Origin: Haemonchus contortus
Lineage: Eukaryota; Nematoda; Chromadorea; Rhabditida; Trichostrongylidae
NCBI GenBank assembly: GCA_000469685.2
Contig: LS997564.1
Span: 13,556,091-13,620,090 of the forward strand
Reading direction: 5' to 3'
DNA length: 64,000 bases
In this document: one piece after another, positions 9,623 through 22,870 of the stretch
Numbering within the stretch: the first letter of the stretch is position 1
Layout: every line of letters begins with the position of its first letter
Notes under the pieces: model-generated
Seen by the model: the letters and a program-made list of their open reading frames with translations, nothing else
Database searches by the model: none
Told to the model about the DNA's origin: nothing
Translations under genes and position numbers: made by a program

Positions 9623-12600
9623 TTCGAACTGCTTTTAGGATGAATATCTAAACTACATATGCAGACCTTCATTCACATGCACATTTACCAGACACGAATA
9701 GATTCACCAACTCAATAGTAGCGGGCAACGGGTAGTCGATACGGGCTCCTGTCTACCGCACAATCGATAAGTGTAGCGACTACGAATTACTTTTTCTACG
9801 ATTTTCAGTTTAGTGGGTTCAAATCTCACAAACCTTTGGAAAACAAGTTCCCTTCGACTGATAGGCGACAAAGGCGCGTCTCCAGACGATCCCGATCCAG
9901 CACCTATCCTAGCACTGTTTCCGGGTAAGCCGTCTGTCTGAAAAGATAAGATAAGATGCAAAAACGCTTTCTTCTCTTTGAAAGCACTCAAAGGAAAGGT
10001 CGCTGTAAAAAGTGAAAGCTATCATTGAACTGTAAGTTGGATCACGTATCCCACCCCAAATGGTTAGTTGTATGTGGGCGAGTAGAGAGCAAGCAAAGAG
10101 TCGCCACCAACACGTGCACCTATGCACTTTTTGGATTGAATTCCGTCTGTCTGCGAAATCCACTTCTTTCGAGACCAGATGAAGAGTATCGAATAACTCT
10201 AAGGAAGAGTGAAGATCCTGGTAAGTCAACTACTCTTGTATGCACCAATTATTCTCAATGCAAGTTCAATAACTGGGGCACACCGACAGGAAAAACCATA
10301 ATAAACGGGCTGGAGCTTAGATCCTACCACTTCAAGCGTCTTGCACAATCAGACGCTGTATTGGAAGCTCTGCCTTCCAGGAATTGCCCCTCTCCGTCTC
10401 GCGCACCGTAACGACACTACACAACATCAAAACCTTATAATCCTATGAGATGAGGCAAGGGGAGGAAAAACCGCCGCGGTTAGCGTCCCAAAGCTACCGG
10501 CTTCTTAATTGATCATGGCAGCTTTCCTACCTCATTAAACTGCAACAAAGATGACGAAAGCAGCCGTTTCTTCATCTCTTGCAACTCTTCTTCCCATGTC
10601 GTAGCAAACACGTTTAGCAACTCGTGAAGATCATGTTCGACTCCTGAATCCTACATTTATATGCAAACCTGCGATTCTACCCAACAAAGAACTTCCTATG
10701 AGAGCTCATATCTTTCACCTAAAATTTACTAAAGTTCGATTGAAAAGCCCAATTTTTAGCTCTTCCACTACTTGTCATCTGACTACATTTCAATTTTAGT
10801 ATGAAGCCTTGTCTATCTCAAGTATGTCGGACCGAATAGGTGGCGCATGAAAGCATTTTGTTATTTATGATTGTCTGAGGTAGCCATGAGCCATGATCAG
10901 AGCAAAGTTCGCAAAAAAAATAACTCGCTCGGCCCAATCTCGGCTGCAGAGAACAACACTGCGTTTGCCAGCACTTCATTACAATAACAAATGAGAAAAC
11001 AGATATTAAAAGCCGTACCAACTGTAATATTCCAATTGTGTTTGGCGAGCGTCGACATCACACCACTGACGTCATATAAAATCGTCGAAGGGTCGTTGAG
11101 TTCTTAATTGAGCAGAAATATGAAAAACGTCTACTTCTGTCAAGTACTCAGAGAGGACAGCACATATCCTCTTCTCTTTCCCCTTCAGACATACTATGAA
11201 TTATCTGGCTTTGCAAGGTCTGGGCACCCTCTTCTAGCAAACAACTCCCATCAACGCAAAGGTTCAACACTTACTCATCACGACATCTTTCAATTCGTAC
11301 AGAAATCCATATCGAAGATCACTCATAGATGTGTCTATCTCGCTCAGCCACCGTACCATCGAAGGCAGACTGAAAAAATAGATAGTGAAGAAGCGAAATT
11401 CCTCATGCTGCTTCCTGTACCCGGAAAATGTAACTCAGTCGAAACAAGCGCATCTCATCAACAAGATTCCCTGGCAACAACCTTTCTGCCGACAAGCCTA
11501 CTGAAATCTAGAAAGGTACAGGAACACTCGGAAGAGCATTGCTTTGCCCTACATTTAACTACGTGGGCAGAACATGCATCCAAGTCCCTCCGTGATTTTA
11601 GATGAAGAGTTAGAAGGCGCACTCGTAGAAGGCCAGTAGACCCCAAGCCATTAAACCGTATCATCTTTCACTCTGACTAGCCAAACATGCCCGTTTCTTC
11701 GGCCCCTCAAAATTCTTTCCACAGTGAAAATCAATACTACCAACCTTGACAGACCCTGAAGCAGAGCATTTGCGTAGCATGTATTGCCAAGGTTACGTAG
11801 ACCAGGAACTCCGGTTGGCTTTGCAGCTGAAAATAAAGTAATCAGTTCGTATCAGCATGAATAGACGCTTTGAATCGTAGCGATGGCTTCACGAGAACTC
11901 AATGGGACAAGCTATAAACTTCAGAAATTTCGAAGGGAACACTTGATTACCTTCAGAAAACATTTCTTTTTCTGCAATGCACCTTTATAAGGAAAACCAT
12001 AGAGGAATTACGAGCAAATGCTCGAAAATCATTGATTGAAAGCATTTTCGATTTGGTCCACGCTCCAAAGTCGTACGATCTCTAATCGGTCGAGGATATT
12101 GATTTGACTGAATATGGCGATACTTCTCTTTAACAGAAAAGTAACGAAGACGACTACAAATCATCGCCAACCGGGCCAGAATAAGAACAACGACGGCACT
12201 CAGCTGCTGCCCTCTCGGGGCGCCACGAATCGATGCCGACCTCCATAAAAACGCATACACACAGGAACCATCGAATGAACAATCGACTGCATTTCTATGG
12301 AACCCATCTCAAATTGACGTCAGTTTCGCTATACTAAGACTGGCCAAGGCAAAGCATGAAAAACGACAGCGCAAATCTCAAATTCTCAGCAAGGAAACAG
12401 CAATGTCTAACAGAGCAGGCCACCCCAATCACAGCCATGTAAGGAGATAAACAAGAACCTTACAGATCCTAGGGAGAAAAACAACAGTATTTCCGGCTAC
12501 GATGCATAAGTACGAGAGTCTAAGCTCGAAGTTTAAGCTGGAAGAGAAATAGAGAGCTCATCGTCGAAAAGCAGCTAGGTTAATGAATTGCTTTCACTCA

Positions 12601-15361
12601 AGAAACGGTATTTCGCCGTCTCAGCGGAAGACCGAGAGAGCCGCAGCACTCGAATTCATTATTGAGCGTACGTGTGGTTAAGCGGTAACGCCTTCTATTC
12701 GACTCATCCCATCATGTCGCCAAGGAATACCACTTGGGAACCACTGCAGTGAAAATGAGTAATATACTGTAATTTCGAGCTCAAAACCGAAACTGTGGGT
12801 AGCGCCACAGCGTCACAAAGCTGACCAGTCCGCACAGCTTCTTATCATATGAGTCACGGAGATCTCACTAAATTTGGAGCTGCATTACGGACATTTCAAA
12901 ATCGAATAATGAAACCTCTCCTAGTCGGTGATGAGTCACAGCCAAAGAAAAATTACCGAGAGACTGCCACTCTGAGGAAATTTAAAGGGATTCAAAAATG
13001 AGGAAGCAATGGGAACTTTTCTCGCCAGCTCACTCTGAAATTCAATACAAACTTTGCAGTTGCTCCGAAGGAAGAAAATCATACAAGCACGAAATCTTTA
13101 ACAATAAGTCCTGCACAACCCCCTTGGAACAGCTATGCTTTATTGGAGGACATCCATCACCACATTTTCACACTCCACACTATTGATGTATAATAATAAC
13201 AACAAGTTTGGAATAATCCAAAGGAAGGAGGTGAAATTCAAGCTGACCAAAAAACTTGATATGATTAGAATTTGCAGCACCCGATTAGTGAAAATCCCGA
13301 CAATAATCCAGATTGAAATAAAAATTTCCTAACTGTCGCACGATTAACGTAACAACAGCGCTTAATACAAAACCGTGCAAGACCGTGTCAACGGACCAAG
13401 CCATGTGGAACAGAGAAAAATGTCCCAGACTATGACCATCGCTTCGTCTTGTAGGGTTAAACATTCATCAAGTGCGGTATAAAAAGGCTCAAGGAGGTAT
13501 TAAAAGTGTTTCAAAGGATGATTCTCGAACAGTAAAAGTGGTACCATACGTTACTGGTATCAATATTGGTGAACAAATTCACTATTTTCTGTGACCTAAT
13601 AATTTGTTACACACTAAGATGGACTAGTTAGTTATAAGCTATGGTAAGTATTCGAATGGAGCAGTAGTTACCCATACTGCTGAAGTACCAGAAAGAAATG
13701 CAGGCAACAAAGCATTGCGGTGGAGCTCTCATAATCAACAATTGGTCTGTTTATAAAGTTCATCGGTGGGTGGCGGGCTGAGAAGCCGATCAATTAGCTC
13801 ATTTGCCTAAGATTCAATTTCTGTTTTAGTTTTTTGTTATTACAGTGCAATGCGAATGATATACGGCCATTAAACTAGGGTCACGACACGATACATTCGC
13901 GCAAATTTAAATTATTTATAATGGTTCTCGAGTTGAATGATTTCGCATTGTTAACTTCTTCAAAGCTCGATGATCAAGGGATGAAAAGACCTTGCTGCGG
14001 GCATACAAACTCTATGTGCGCTCATAGTAGAAACCGGGACAATCCATACAAGACAAAAACATATTGAAGCTTTGTAAACTGATCAAAATAGCTCCATCCG
14101 AAGTGAATGTTTGAATGCTCCGGTCTTATACACGCTGATATCACTAATGGTGGAGCTAGAAACACGAAATATGGTTTGATATTACTAGGATGGAGGAGGA
14201 GGTATGAATTACGCATGATTTGCAAAAACTTGAGGAACATGGTGAAGATTGAAGTGTCTGATACTCCAACTGTTGCCATCAAGCACAAGGAGAGCTACCG
14301 CTAAACTATCGACTTTCAGCGCTGAAACCAGGTGCAGGTCAAACTTTTCAGCCAGTGGGTTCGTACATGTTTCAGTTTTAGTTGCGCCGGATTGGATATC
14401 CGTTGCGGTATGTTAGTTTCAAAAAACAAATCAGTGAGTTTATTTAATCTTATTTTATGCCAGAAATGATTGAATGAGTAAGAGTTATTTTCCAGTTTTT
14501 GTTGTAGCTCTCTTTAGAGTGTTTTTGATTTTCAACATGTCCTAAAATATAAATAAATTTCGATTTCAAATTATTCATTTTTTGAATAGTTCGTAGCTTA
14601 ATTGAAAAGCATTTTGACACTCACCTGTCAACCTAAAAAATTATTTTCTAAAACTCTAATCACAGGAGGAATCAAAGATCCTGGTTACGCCTACGATACA
14701 CGTTTCTATTGTCGATACTCTATTGCCGATATTCTATGGATTATAAAATTTTTGAACCTGGTTCAACTTTGCGGGCAGATCGTAGTTCCTTTCCTGTTTC
14801 TTCACCTCCCCTACCAGAGCAACAACCCTTCATTGTTATTAACTTGCTTGCTACAGTTTTTCACAATTGGAAGTGGCCCTCCCGTTTTGAAAGAGCTCTA
14901 GTTCGTTGAAATAGACTGAGACCTCTAGCCTGGTTTGTGATTCACAATTCCTCAAAATAAGAAAAGATAAAAAGCGGAAGTGCCCGAACCACGGGAAAAA
15001 CGACTACCTACAACCATCACTGACTACTTACAAACGTGCTCGGAGTGGAACATGGAAACAGAAATCCAACCTCTGGTGGGAAATCACGAAGCAACTATAG
15101 TAAGTTACAGAGTATATAGGGGTTAACCTATCGACGTCCCAATAGACTTATAGTTGACTCGAATGGAATATCCTTGGCTTCTAAGATGCACTTCAACGGG
15201 CACAAACTTTTCCACTTGATTATACTGTGTTATATTAAAACTGAGCCACAGACACACCTACGATCACATAAGGCATGAGAATGTATTCAAGCGACAAATC
15301 AAGTAGCTAGATGCCAATACGGGTAAACATTTCAGAAAGAACTGTGCTTCAGCATAAAATT
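9623..15361. other. Long intergenic stretch, no gene supported
   Basis: Open frames of 128 codons at 10025-10411 and 165 codons at 11108-11605 are the longest, but neither shows a recognised domain, signal peptide or flanking splice structure. Composition is ordinary. Decayed repeats may be present but could not be delimited. Confidence 0.35.
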
Positions 15362-15448
15362 CCTTAACCAACATCCCTTTCTCTTAACAATACCAACAAC
15401 ACCTTCCTTGACCAACATCCCTTTCTCTTAACAACACCAACAACACCA
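15362..15448 (+). repeat. Two-copy 44-bp tandem repeat
   Basis: A unit starting CCTTAACCAACATCCCTTTC and continuing through AACAATACCAACAACACC is repeated once, 44 bp later, with a few changes. Confidence 0.8.
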
Positions 15449-16662
15449 TTACATTCCGTTTATCAACTACAGATCGGGAAATCGAGGTAGGATACAGCAA
15501 GTCGGCGAGAGTAACTATAAACATTGCACTCTGATCGACCAGCCCACTATTTCATGCGACTTTGAACTAGCGGTGAGGAAGAGAATATCCTTCTCCTGAT
15601 TCATTGCGTATCACATCCATCCACTGGTGTCTATTCTAACTCTCACTTTCAACATAAAAGTAGTTTTTAGATCTGAACAGTTTAACTCATTCTTTTATTG
15701 AAATCTTCACGATACTGCTAAGAGGAAGATCTCTTTACTGGCATGGTCTCTTTCGGATTCCACTTGTCCTTGATGGAAAAAAACTTCTCCAGTATAATTT
15801 TGATGCTTTCAACGAAACTTGAAGATTCTTTCATCGACCTTAGAGTAACTGAAAGCTTGGTAAAAGCGGCTGCTATGCACTCTGGGCAAAGGTAGTACCC
15901 CAATAAGATTTTCAGCCATTGAACTGCTAATTTTTTTGAAACTGGTAGGCCATGCCTTATTGTAAGATCGGTTTTCGCCTTGAAACAGAGTTCTCGTTAA
16001 AACGCACACATAATTCGCTTGAGTGCTTGCATTACTCTCCTCTTCTTCTTATCTTGTACTAAGAGAGAAAACAGGGAATTCATTTAGATTCAATATATTG
16101 CATGGAGGTCCTGTTTCTCATTCGGTCTCTGAAGACTTTCCTCAAGACAACGCTCTCACTGAACTACTTTCACTATTCACTTGTTTGTGAACTTGCACAA
16201 TGCGATAGTTCTACAGTTCAAAACGAATTAAATTTCCCAATCATACATCTAAACCACAAGCACAGACAACCAACGCGTGATTACCATCGGCTGAAATCGA
16301 CGTGGCGAAAGGGGAGGTGTAAAGGACGGCGAGAGGTAGAGCCAAATCAATTTTGCGAAGCCCATCCGATTCGTGTCAAATTCAATACCGACAAGAACTT
16401 CCGGAGGATCAGTTTGACGCTGCGGTAGAGGTTGAGTAACAGATTGACCGAAAGGGAGAAACAAATTCCAACAAATAATGGAGTAAATGTCAACAAATCA
16501 TGGACTTTTATGAGCAAATCCAAGTTCTGTGGAACAACAAAACATCAATGAAGTTTATAGGTGGCAGAATATCGAGAATGGTCCCTCAGGTGCTGTAGGC
16601 CGACAAACGTTCGGACAGAGGGGCACTATATTTCGAGTCAGCGAGATCCGATTGGTGGAGGG
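15449..16662. other. Intergenic, no gene recognised
   Basis: Short open frames on both strands (for example 15718-15903 minus, 16102-16428 plus) have no recognisable content and no consistent exon structure. Confidence 0.35.
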
Positions 16663-18985
16663 TTAACGTTCAACCATGTACTTACTACAACGGGTCGTAT
16701 AAAGGTGCATAACTTGGGGCAGGACATTAGAGGAAACATCATTCAAACCAACCAAACTTCCAATTGCACAGGAACAAATGGAAATTCGGGCTGAATGATA
16801 TTTCACAACACGACACAATGGTAACACAGGACCTTTTACATTACTTATAACACTACAATTTCGTCGCGCTATAAGATAGGGGATACATTTTCACTCCCTC
16901 CCTATACATATTTTGAAAGCGCTTTAAAATACAAGACCAACGTGAATGTTGTGGAGGTAAAGATGACTTTTATAAGAAAAACTAGAAAAAAAAACCTCCC
17001 ACTCACCGGATCGATTCTTCGGCTTCGTTGCTTGATAGTATATTACAGCCGCAAGAATCGTACCACTGACAATAGCACCCGTCACGAGAGCGCCGCGCGA
17101 CATGTACGGGTCGTACATGTTGCGGTTGTCCGACTCAGAATTCAGAATAACGAGGGAATGAACTTAAGCAATTTTGTCTGCAACTTTTACGACGTTATCA
17201 TGAACTTCAATGACACGAAACAGTAATTCTAAACTGAATGTTCACGATACGCATTTTCGAAAAGCATTATGATGAGGTATAGTCGCAATATCGGACCAAT
17301 ATTGACCAATGAGCCATTAGAACAACAAATATACACAGATTTATTTATTATCGATACAAGTATAACATCGGAATGCCTTCAAAGTGCAACAACTCGTACA
17401 TGTAGGAAAACTGAAATGACCGAAACTATTAGAGAAACAACCAGTTGCAAAAAGGGCTTTTTAGACCGAAATGAATGGATCTGATACCAAAACCAAAACT
17501 TATGGCCTGTGCGAACCACTAGTACAATCGTTCCGTAAAATTTCAAGAAGAAGCATGTACGGCATAATGCGCTTAAAAGATCATATGCTTCAAATAAGGA
17601 TTAGTCTATGAATCTATTTCATGAAGGGAAATTTCTCCACTATGAGCAGTGGCAAGCTCAAAACTCAACGAATAAAACAGATAAGAATGTGACCGAAAGC
17701 CTAAGGTAATATGATATACGAAAATTCAAGGCATGTGATAGCGTCTACAGTGAAAAGTCTAGGACAAACATTTTAGTCAGATGTAAATATAGTTTAATCA
17801 ACGTCAGAGAAAGGGGAAAAATGTGAATAGGAAACCAAACTCACAGAAATCATGGGTAAACAAAAAGACACTAACGTCAAGCCACGTCGTTGGTACAATG
17901 GTTTGTGGAACAATCCTCCCGGGGTCATTCAACCTGAAAAAAGCATAGCTTCATTCTGATGCATACATTTCGTTAACTGAAAGGAAGCAACACGTTAGAG
18001 TCGTCGTCTTAAATTAGACAAAAAGCGGTCAGAAATGGAGCCGGACTTGAAAATGCAATAAAATGCTCTCATTGTTCATTTAGGGGAGAAAATGGTACTC
18101 TTCAAGTTGTGGTTGAGTGATATCGCAGCATCTGATTTGATAGATTTCAATGAAAAAGCAGTGCATATTAAGAAATACCCTGGCACCCCAGGAAAAGTGA
18201 AACCCGTTGGAAAGGCTGTTCTTCATCACAGCTCTCAACTCGAAATACTGGAGACTTGCGCATTCATGGTTCGCGTCAATTTGGGGCAACGCCGGGTTGG
18301 AAACAAGCTGAGCCTAAGGACAAATAGAATAAACGAGATGCTTACGATTCCTGAGTAGGAGTTCGTCTTTGTAAAAGCAAGAGAGGTGAAATAATGGTGC
18401 GCGTACGATTCAAGGGAATATGAATTTCACAGGTAATGTAAAGCATCACATGCGATAGACGTAAGAGAGGATGTATATTATGTCATGAGCTTGAAGGCAC
18501 AACAAACTATGAAATGGTTGAAGGATGAAAACAACCATAAAAGCAACAACCAAGTCCAGTTTCCCTTACATCTCTTCGGGTTCAGCATTATGTGTGGATA
18601 AGAAAGGACCTCCCGAACGAAATTTTCATCTTTGGAAACTTCCAATTATTTTTCTACCTAAGATCACCTTATTGGCCGAAAAAACGAGTAACTGCGTTAA
18701 TCAAAAAATAGAGGGAGCAGAAGGAGCTGCAGAAGAAGTTGTTACTTCACATGGCACACGAACCCATTTTTACCCCTATAGATCAAACTCATTCTACATA
18801 ATAACCCAGTTTTATCAGGCCCTCTAGAAAGAGGCACATTTTGCACGAACTCGTTATTGGAAAAAAGCGCCAAGCAAGTGATCGAATGCTAATGTATTCA
18901 TCCCATACCTGCTTCAAAAAAACCTTACCGTAGGGTCGAAACTTAGCGACCAACGGCCGAGTTCAAGTAGTGCGTAGGCCGTCAT
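16663..18985 (-). CDS. Candidate multi-exon gene, single-pass membrane protein, unrecognised
   Basis: Several minus-strand segments can be joined in phase. Exon 18929-18985 starts with ATG at 18985 (MTAYALLELGRW...) and ends before GTAAGG. Exon 18313 down to 18099 follows a CCTTAG acceptor (AQLVSNPALPQIDANHEC...) and ends before GTACCA, or at 18179 before GTATTT. Exon 17933-17876 sits between TTTTTTCAG and GTTAGT (LNDPGRIVPQTIVPTTWLD). Exon 17133-17007 encodes SDNRNMYDPYMSRG, then a hydrophobic stretch ALVTGAIVSGTILAAVIYY, then a basic KPKNRS, before GTGAGT. A last segment 16790-16663 would end at a TAA. The hydrophobic stretch followed by basic residues looks like a single membrane span. Two splice sites are weak and no family is recognised. 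The exon pair 17933/17133 is the best-supported part; the first and last exons may be wrong. Confidence 0.35.
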
Positions 18986-20978
18986 TCCATACACCGAAAA
19001 AAATTTTGACATCAGCTAACAGCAATTCATAGATATATCAAGTAATTTGTCTACGGGACTACTGGGTAGATAAAACCCTGATATTTTCAACTGAAATCAA
19101 AACTTCATACGTTTAAATACTTGAGATGAAAAAGCCCCTGGCTCAGTGATGCAATATACCTCTTTAAATATGCGAATTGGTAGCTATGGCTTTACTACGA
19201 ACACATATGCATTCTAGGAGAACGTTTCAAGCTACTGCTCTGAGAAGAAGTTTGAAGTATACTACCATTGCAAAAATATTTAATATAGAAGCTATGAGAT
19301 ACAGAACGCGTTTATTTAGTGGAAGGTTCTGCAGTTTGAACAATTTTCCCGCGCGTGGGCATATGAATGCAATTCATTGGAGCGCGCCCAGTATTGCGCT
19401 GCTCATCAGTTGCAATCCTCCTGCTACATCTGGTCGTGAGCATTCTCACTAGTTGCTCTTCTGTTCTTACTACAATCGAGGATTGTATGCCAGATCCTAT
19501 TCTCGCCACTTGCTGCCAACTTTTTGAATTTCCTGCTTTTTGGATTTGCAGATCTGTAGCACTACAAAAGATACTGCGTAGGTAAGCGAGATCTCATTTA
19601 AGTTTTCCTCTTGAGCTTTACGCCTGTTGTCATGAGCATATAGCGTCATGACCCGGGTGTGGTTTTGGAGAGGAAAACGAAAATCACCACGAAATACTTC
19701 GCAATTTGGGAATATATGTATATGTGATTTCATTATATTCTCACAAATAATAATTATGAAACAAAACCCTTCCTGTAATTATTGATACCTAATAATAATC
19801 TACTACCAATATCCCTTTAAGCATGAAACAGTTGCCTCGAGTCAGTTTGTTTGTCAACCTCACAGTTTGCAGATTTGCCTGCCGGTCTTTCCATCCGTGA
19901 AATTACAATGATTATTATTAAGATATTAAATACGTGGAATCTCTCTTTCTTCGAAGTGGGGTGGCAACAATTAGGAGGAAGTTGAAATGATAGCTGGTAG
20001 TGTCAGTGATTGCACTAATTATATTTCAAGGCAAACCAACTGCCTTGTTAGTACCCACCAACTGGTAGCCATTAATATCAATTCGTGAAATGATTGATCA
20101 GATTCTTAACTTAGCTTTATTCTATAGAAGAAAAACCAAAATGACAAGGTATACACAATGTTGGTACTTCAGCGCTATGTTTTAAATAGTTTTCGAATGC
20201 ACTCCATCCGTACTCCCGTGATTTGAGTGCGGTGCGCTTGTAACCAAAGGCATTGAAGGCTAATTCAAAGCTTGCAGGGCGTTGTGGCGCTATTCACTGC
20301 CGGAGGACCTGCGAGCTTTGAATTAATAGGAACTTCACATCAAATTCACTGAAGACAAGATTCTAAACCAAACGCATTCTCCAACGATCTCAGCGCGGGT
20401 TTGACGGCGTACTTTCCGATCCCACCAGAACCGTGGCATTTTTTCAGGTGCACGCACACGAATTCTTATGAAGGGGAAGGCAATAGGTTCATCCTTACAA
20501 TCGAGCTCACTTGGGCTCAACTGCATTTGCATGGAGAAATAAAGGGAGGTACCAGAAGTAAACGCACAGTGAACATAACCATGCGTGCGACTGAATAAAT
20601 TTCTGAATTCAATTTCCTGAAGAATAGATACTCAATCCCTCTCTAGAATTCACGCGAGGGTCGTGACGCCGCATGCTCACGACAACAGGTGTAAATCTTG
20701 AGAGGATGATCTGTACAGTGATTGCTTACCGCGCGAACAGGATGGGAGAAGCATAATACGTAGAAGAAGTGGTGAGCAGAGGAATAATTGGGTGAAAGGA
20801 ATAGGCTAGTCGTAGAATCGGCAACGTGAAAGCTTACTATAAGGATAAAGCGATGGGCTACCATAAGGTTAAAGCGCTCCAATGGCAAATTTATTCGAAT
20901 ATGCGCGCGCGGGAAAGTTATTTGAACTGCAGAACCTTCCACCAAATAAACGCGTTCTGAGATACAACCGGGAGCCGG
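18986..20978. other. Intergenic, no gene recognised
   Basis: No exon set, RNA gene or clear repeat is supported. The stretch around 19900-20120 is AT-rich. Confidence 0.35.
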
Positions 20979-21216
20979 TCGGTTGGCGCGATGGGCGGGG
21001 TCGCCCCGCCCATTTGAGGCGGAGCGACTCCGCCCATCGCGCTGTTCAACCCGTTCAGATCGCGTAATCTTCTGCTCTCCTCTCCTGTATAGATGATAGA
21101 AGCCAATTCGATCATCTATAGAGGAGAGGAGAGCAGAAGATTACGCGATCTGAGATGTGAGCGCTCCTTCTGAGGCCCATTTGAGGCGGCGCGACTCCGC
21201 CCATCGCGCCAACCGA
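20979..21216. repeat. Nested palindrome / foldback element
   Basis: An outer inverted repeat of 20 bp (TCGGTTGGCGCGATGGGCGG at 20979-20998, complement at 21197-21216) encloses an inner inverted repeat with 42-bp arms (21056-21097 and 21111-21152) that differ at one base and leave a 13-base loop. A further GC-rich duplication of the GAGGCGG..CGACTCCGCCCATCGCG type lies between the arms. No coding capacity is seen. It could be a foldback transposon, or it could be transcribed as a long hairpin. Confidence 0.8.
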
Positions 21217-21430
21217 CATGCACCCATACAACCTGGCCAGTTGAATTGTGAAGTGTTGTGTAGCGTTCCGATTAGAGCGCGATATCTTGTAGCCGATGCA
21301 CTTCAGCAGTTAAGATGTGTGGGGGAAACCAAGTACTGTGGGACGAATTGCTAGGAATGTCATGACTTTTCCAAAACATGATGTTTATATATTGTTTGTT
21401 CATTTATTTTCAATCATATTTTGTGAGTTT

Positions 21431-21727
21431 GGCGGAGGTAGAGCAAAGGCAAGTGGCGCACTGTCCCACACGCACGGTCGCGCGTTCGAATCTCGAAACG
21501 TTACCCGCCTAGGTCAAGCAAGCCCTCCATCTCTGAGAATTCAGTAAATCGTAGCAGACTCCAGGAAGATAAAAGCACTGACTTGTACATCGGCTGGCCC
21601 CTGCAAGTCATTGTATAGGCCACATACGCAATCAATACACCTCTACGATTCTGAGTGGAATTCGAATGCAGTGGAGTATCCTTCAGACGGGATTGATCGA
21701 CGCTCGAAGACTTTATCCTTTATCCTA
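21431..21727 (+). repeat. tRNA-derived SINE, family 1, copy 4
   Basis: The head has GGCGGAGGTAGAGCAAAGGC and a B-box-like GCGTTCGAATCTCG; the body has AAAAGCACTGACTTGTACAT, GGCTGGCCCCTGCAAGTCAT, CTACGATTCTGAGTGGAATT and CTTCAGACGGGATTGATCGA. It ends in ACTTTATCCTTTATCC, a short tandem tail. All blocks match the 8331 and 9341 copies in order. Confidence 0.75.
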
Positions 21728-22719
21728 AGTTTCGTACGTTTTAACGCCCAGCTTAGGCTCTCCTCTCTCCCGTGACAAAGTCCGAAAACTCAGTGGATTC
21801 GTCATTCTCCCGTTTCTCTTTTTTGAAAGAAAATTTATCCGAGGGGTCTACATATCCGGTTAGGGAGTCCCAGAGCAGGAGAAGTCAGCATAAACTAAAC
21901 AACGCAATTGGAATTCAATGCGTGGTGAAGCTCACGCTTACGATTGCGAAGCTCTTCAAGCAGTCCACTGAGGTGACGACTTTTATGAGTAACTTTTGAA
22001 CAACTTGATTAATCAACCGAAGCCTTGAATGGTACTTACTGATGTTGTCGAGTGATGATTTGCCCGTGTCAGAAGGTGTTATCCATGACTTTTCTTGTCT
22101 TCATGGGCATAACGATGGGCATATGTAGGTCCGCAATCCCAGATTAATGGTGACCGTTACTCTACCAAATATCGGAACGAGTCTGAAAAAGAAAACCGTG
22201 ACAAATATCGGTTCGTAGGGCAGTACCTGTTGTCAACCATTGCGACACTGTCACATGCTGCATCGCTCAGCGAAAGGTCAAGGCTTAACTCGAGGGTTAC
22301 AGGCTCAATTCAAATTCGTACATTGAATTCAGCTGAGCAGTTTGAATGTAAAACGTTCAAGAGATGCTAGTCGTGAAGAGACGGTGTTTCACTGCGGTTC
22401 TGTGCAATCCAACAAATTTTGAGAATCTTCGAAGACAATAGAGGCGTGGATGAGAACTGTAACTAGAAAAGAAAATCTCCAGGAAACGCGTTGGAAAGAA
22501 ATCAGCTCGGGAAGTTAGAGATGGTAAACAATACTAGAATAAAGAAGACACCAACGAAAATGTCCCGGCTATGGCAGAACGGAGGCCGGCAAGGGCTGTG
22601 TACCCGCAGTTAACAGAATCAGCGATATAGTCGTGTTTGAGGGCAAAAACACAAAAGAGGGACACCGAATAAAAATAACTATTATATCTGTCTATGATCA
22701 ACATCACTAATCTTTTTCA
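21728..22719. other. Intergenic, no gene recognised
   Basis: A 75-codon open frame at 21772-21999 has no recognised content. Nothing else could be supported. Confidence 0.35.
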
Positions 22720-22870
22720 CTGAGAGCTCCCTCTCACTGAAGGATTTCTAGCCGGATAGCGACAAGGCTACGTGGCGCGACCCCGGATGGCGGAGTAAAA
22801 CCAAACGTCATCGGCCAGCAAACCCAGAGACGCAGGAGGACTCAGAGTGTGAAGTTCCTGATTCCTCCGT
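22720..22870 (+). mobile_element. Fragment of an RTE-like 5' region
   Basis: The segments CTCTCACTGAAGGATTTCTA, GGCTACGTGGCG, GATGGCGGAGTAAAACC and CGTCATCGGCC parallel, in order, CTCACTGAAGGGTCGCTTGC, GGCTACGGAGTGCA, GATGGCGGGTAGAGGAGTAA and AGTCATCGGTAC at 23535-23625, just upstream of the larger RTE copy. It is probably a truncated second copy of the same element's start. Confidence 0.5.

Noticed and set aside
10025..10411. 128-codon open frame on the plus strand
   Set aside because: No recognisable motif, and no supporting exon structure or neighbouring exons.
11108..11605. 165-codon open frame on the plus strand
   Set aside because: It has no recognised domain or signal peptide, no splice context, and starts from a non-ATG codon unless shortened. 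It looks like chance or a decayed repeat.
14107..14304. 65-codon plus-strand frame ending in basic residues
   Set aside because: No family resemblance and no flanking exon evidence.
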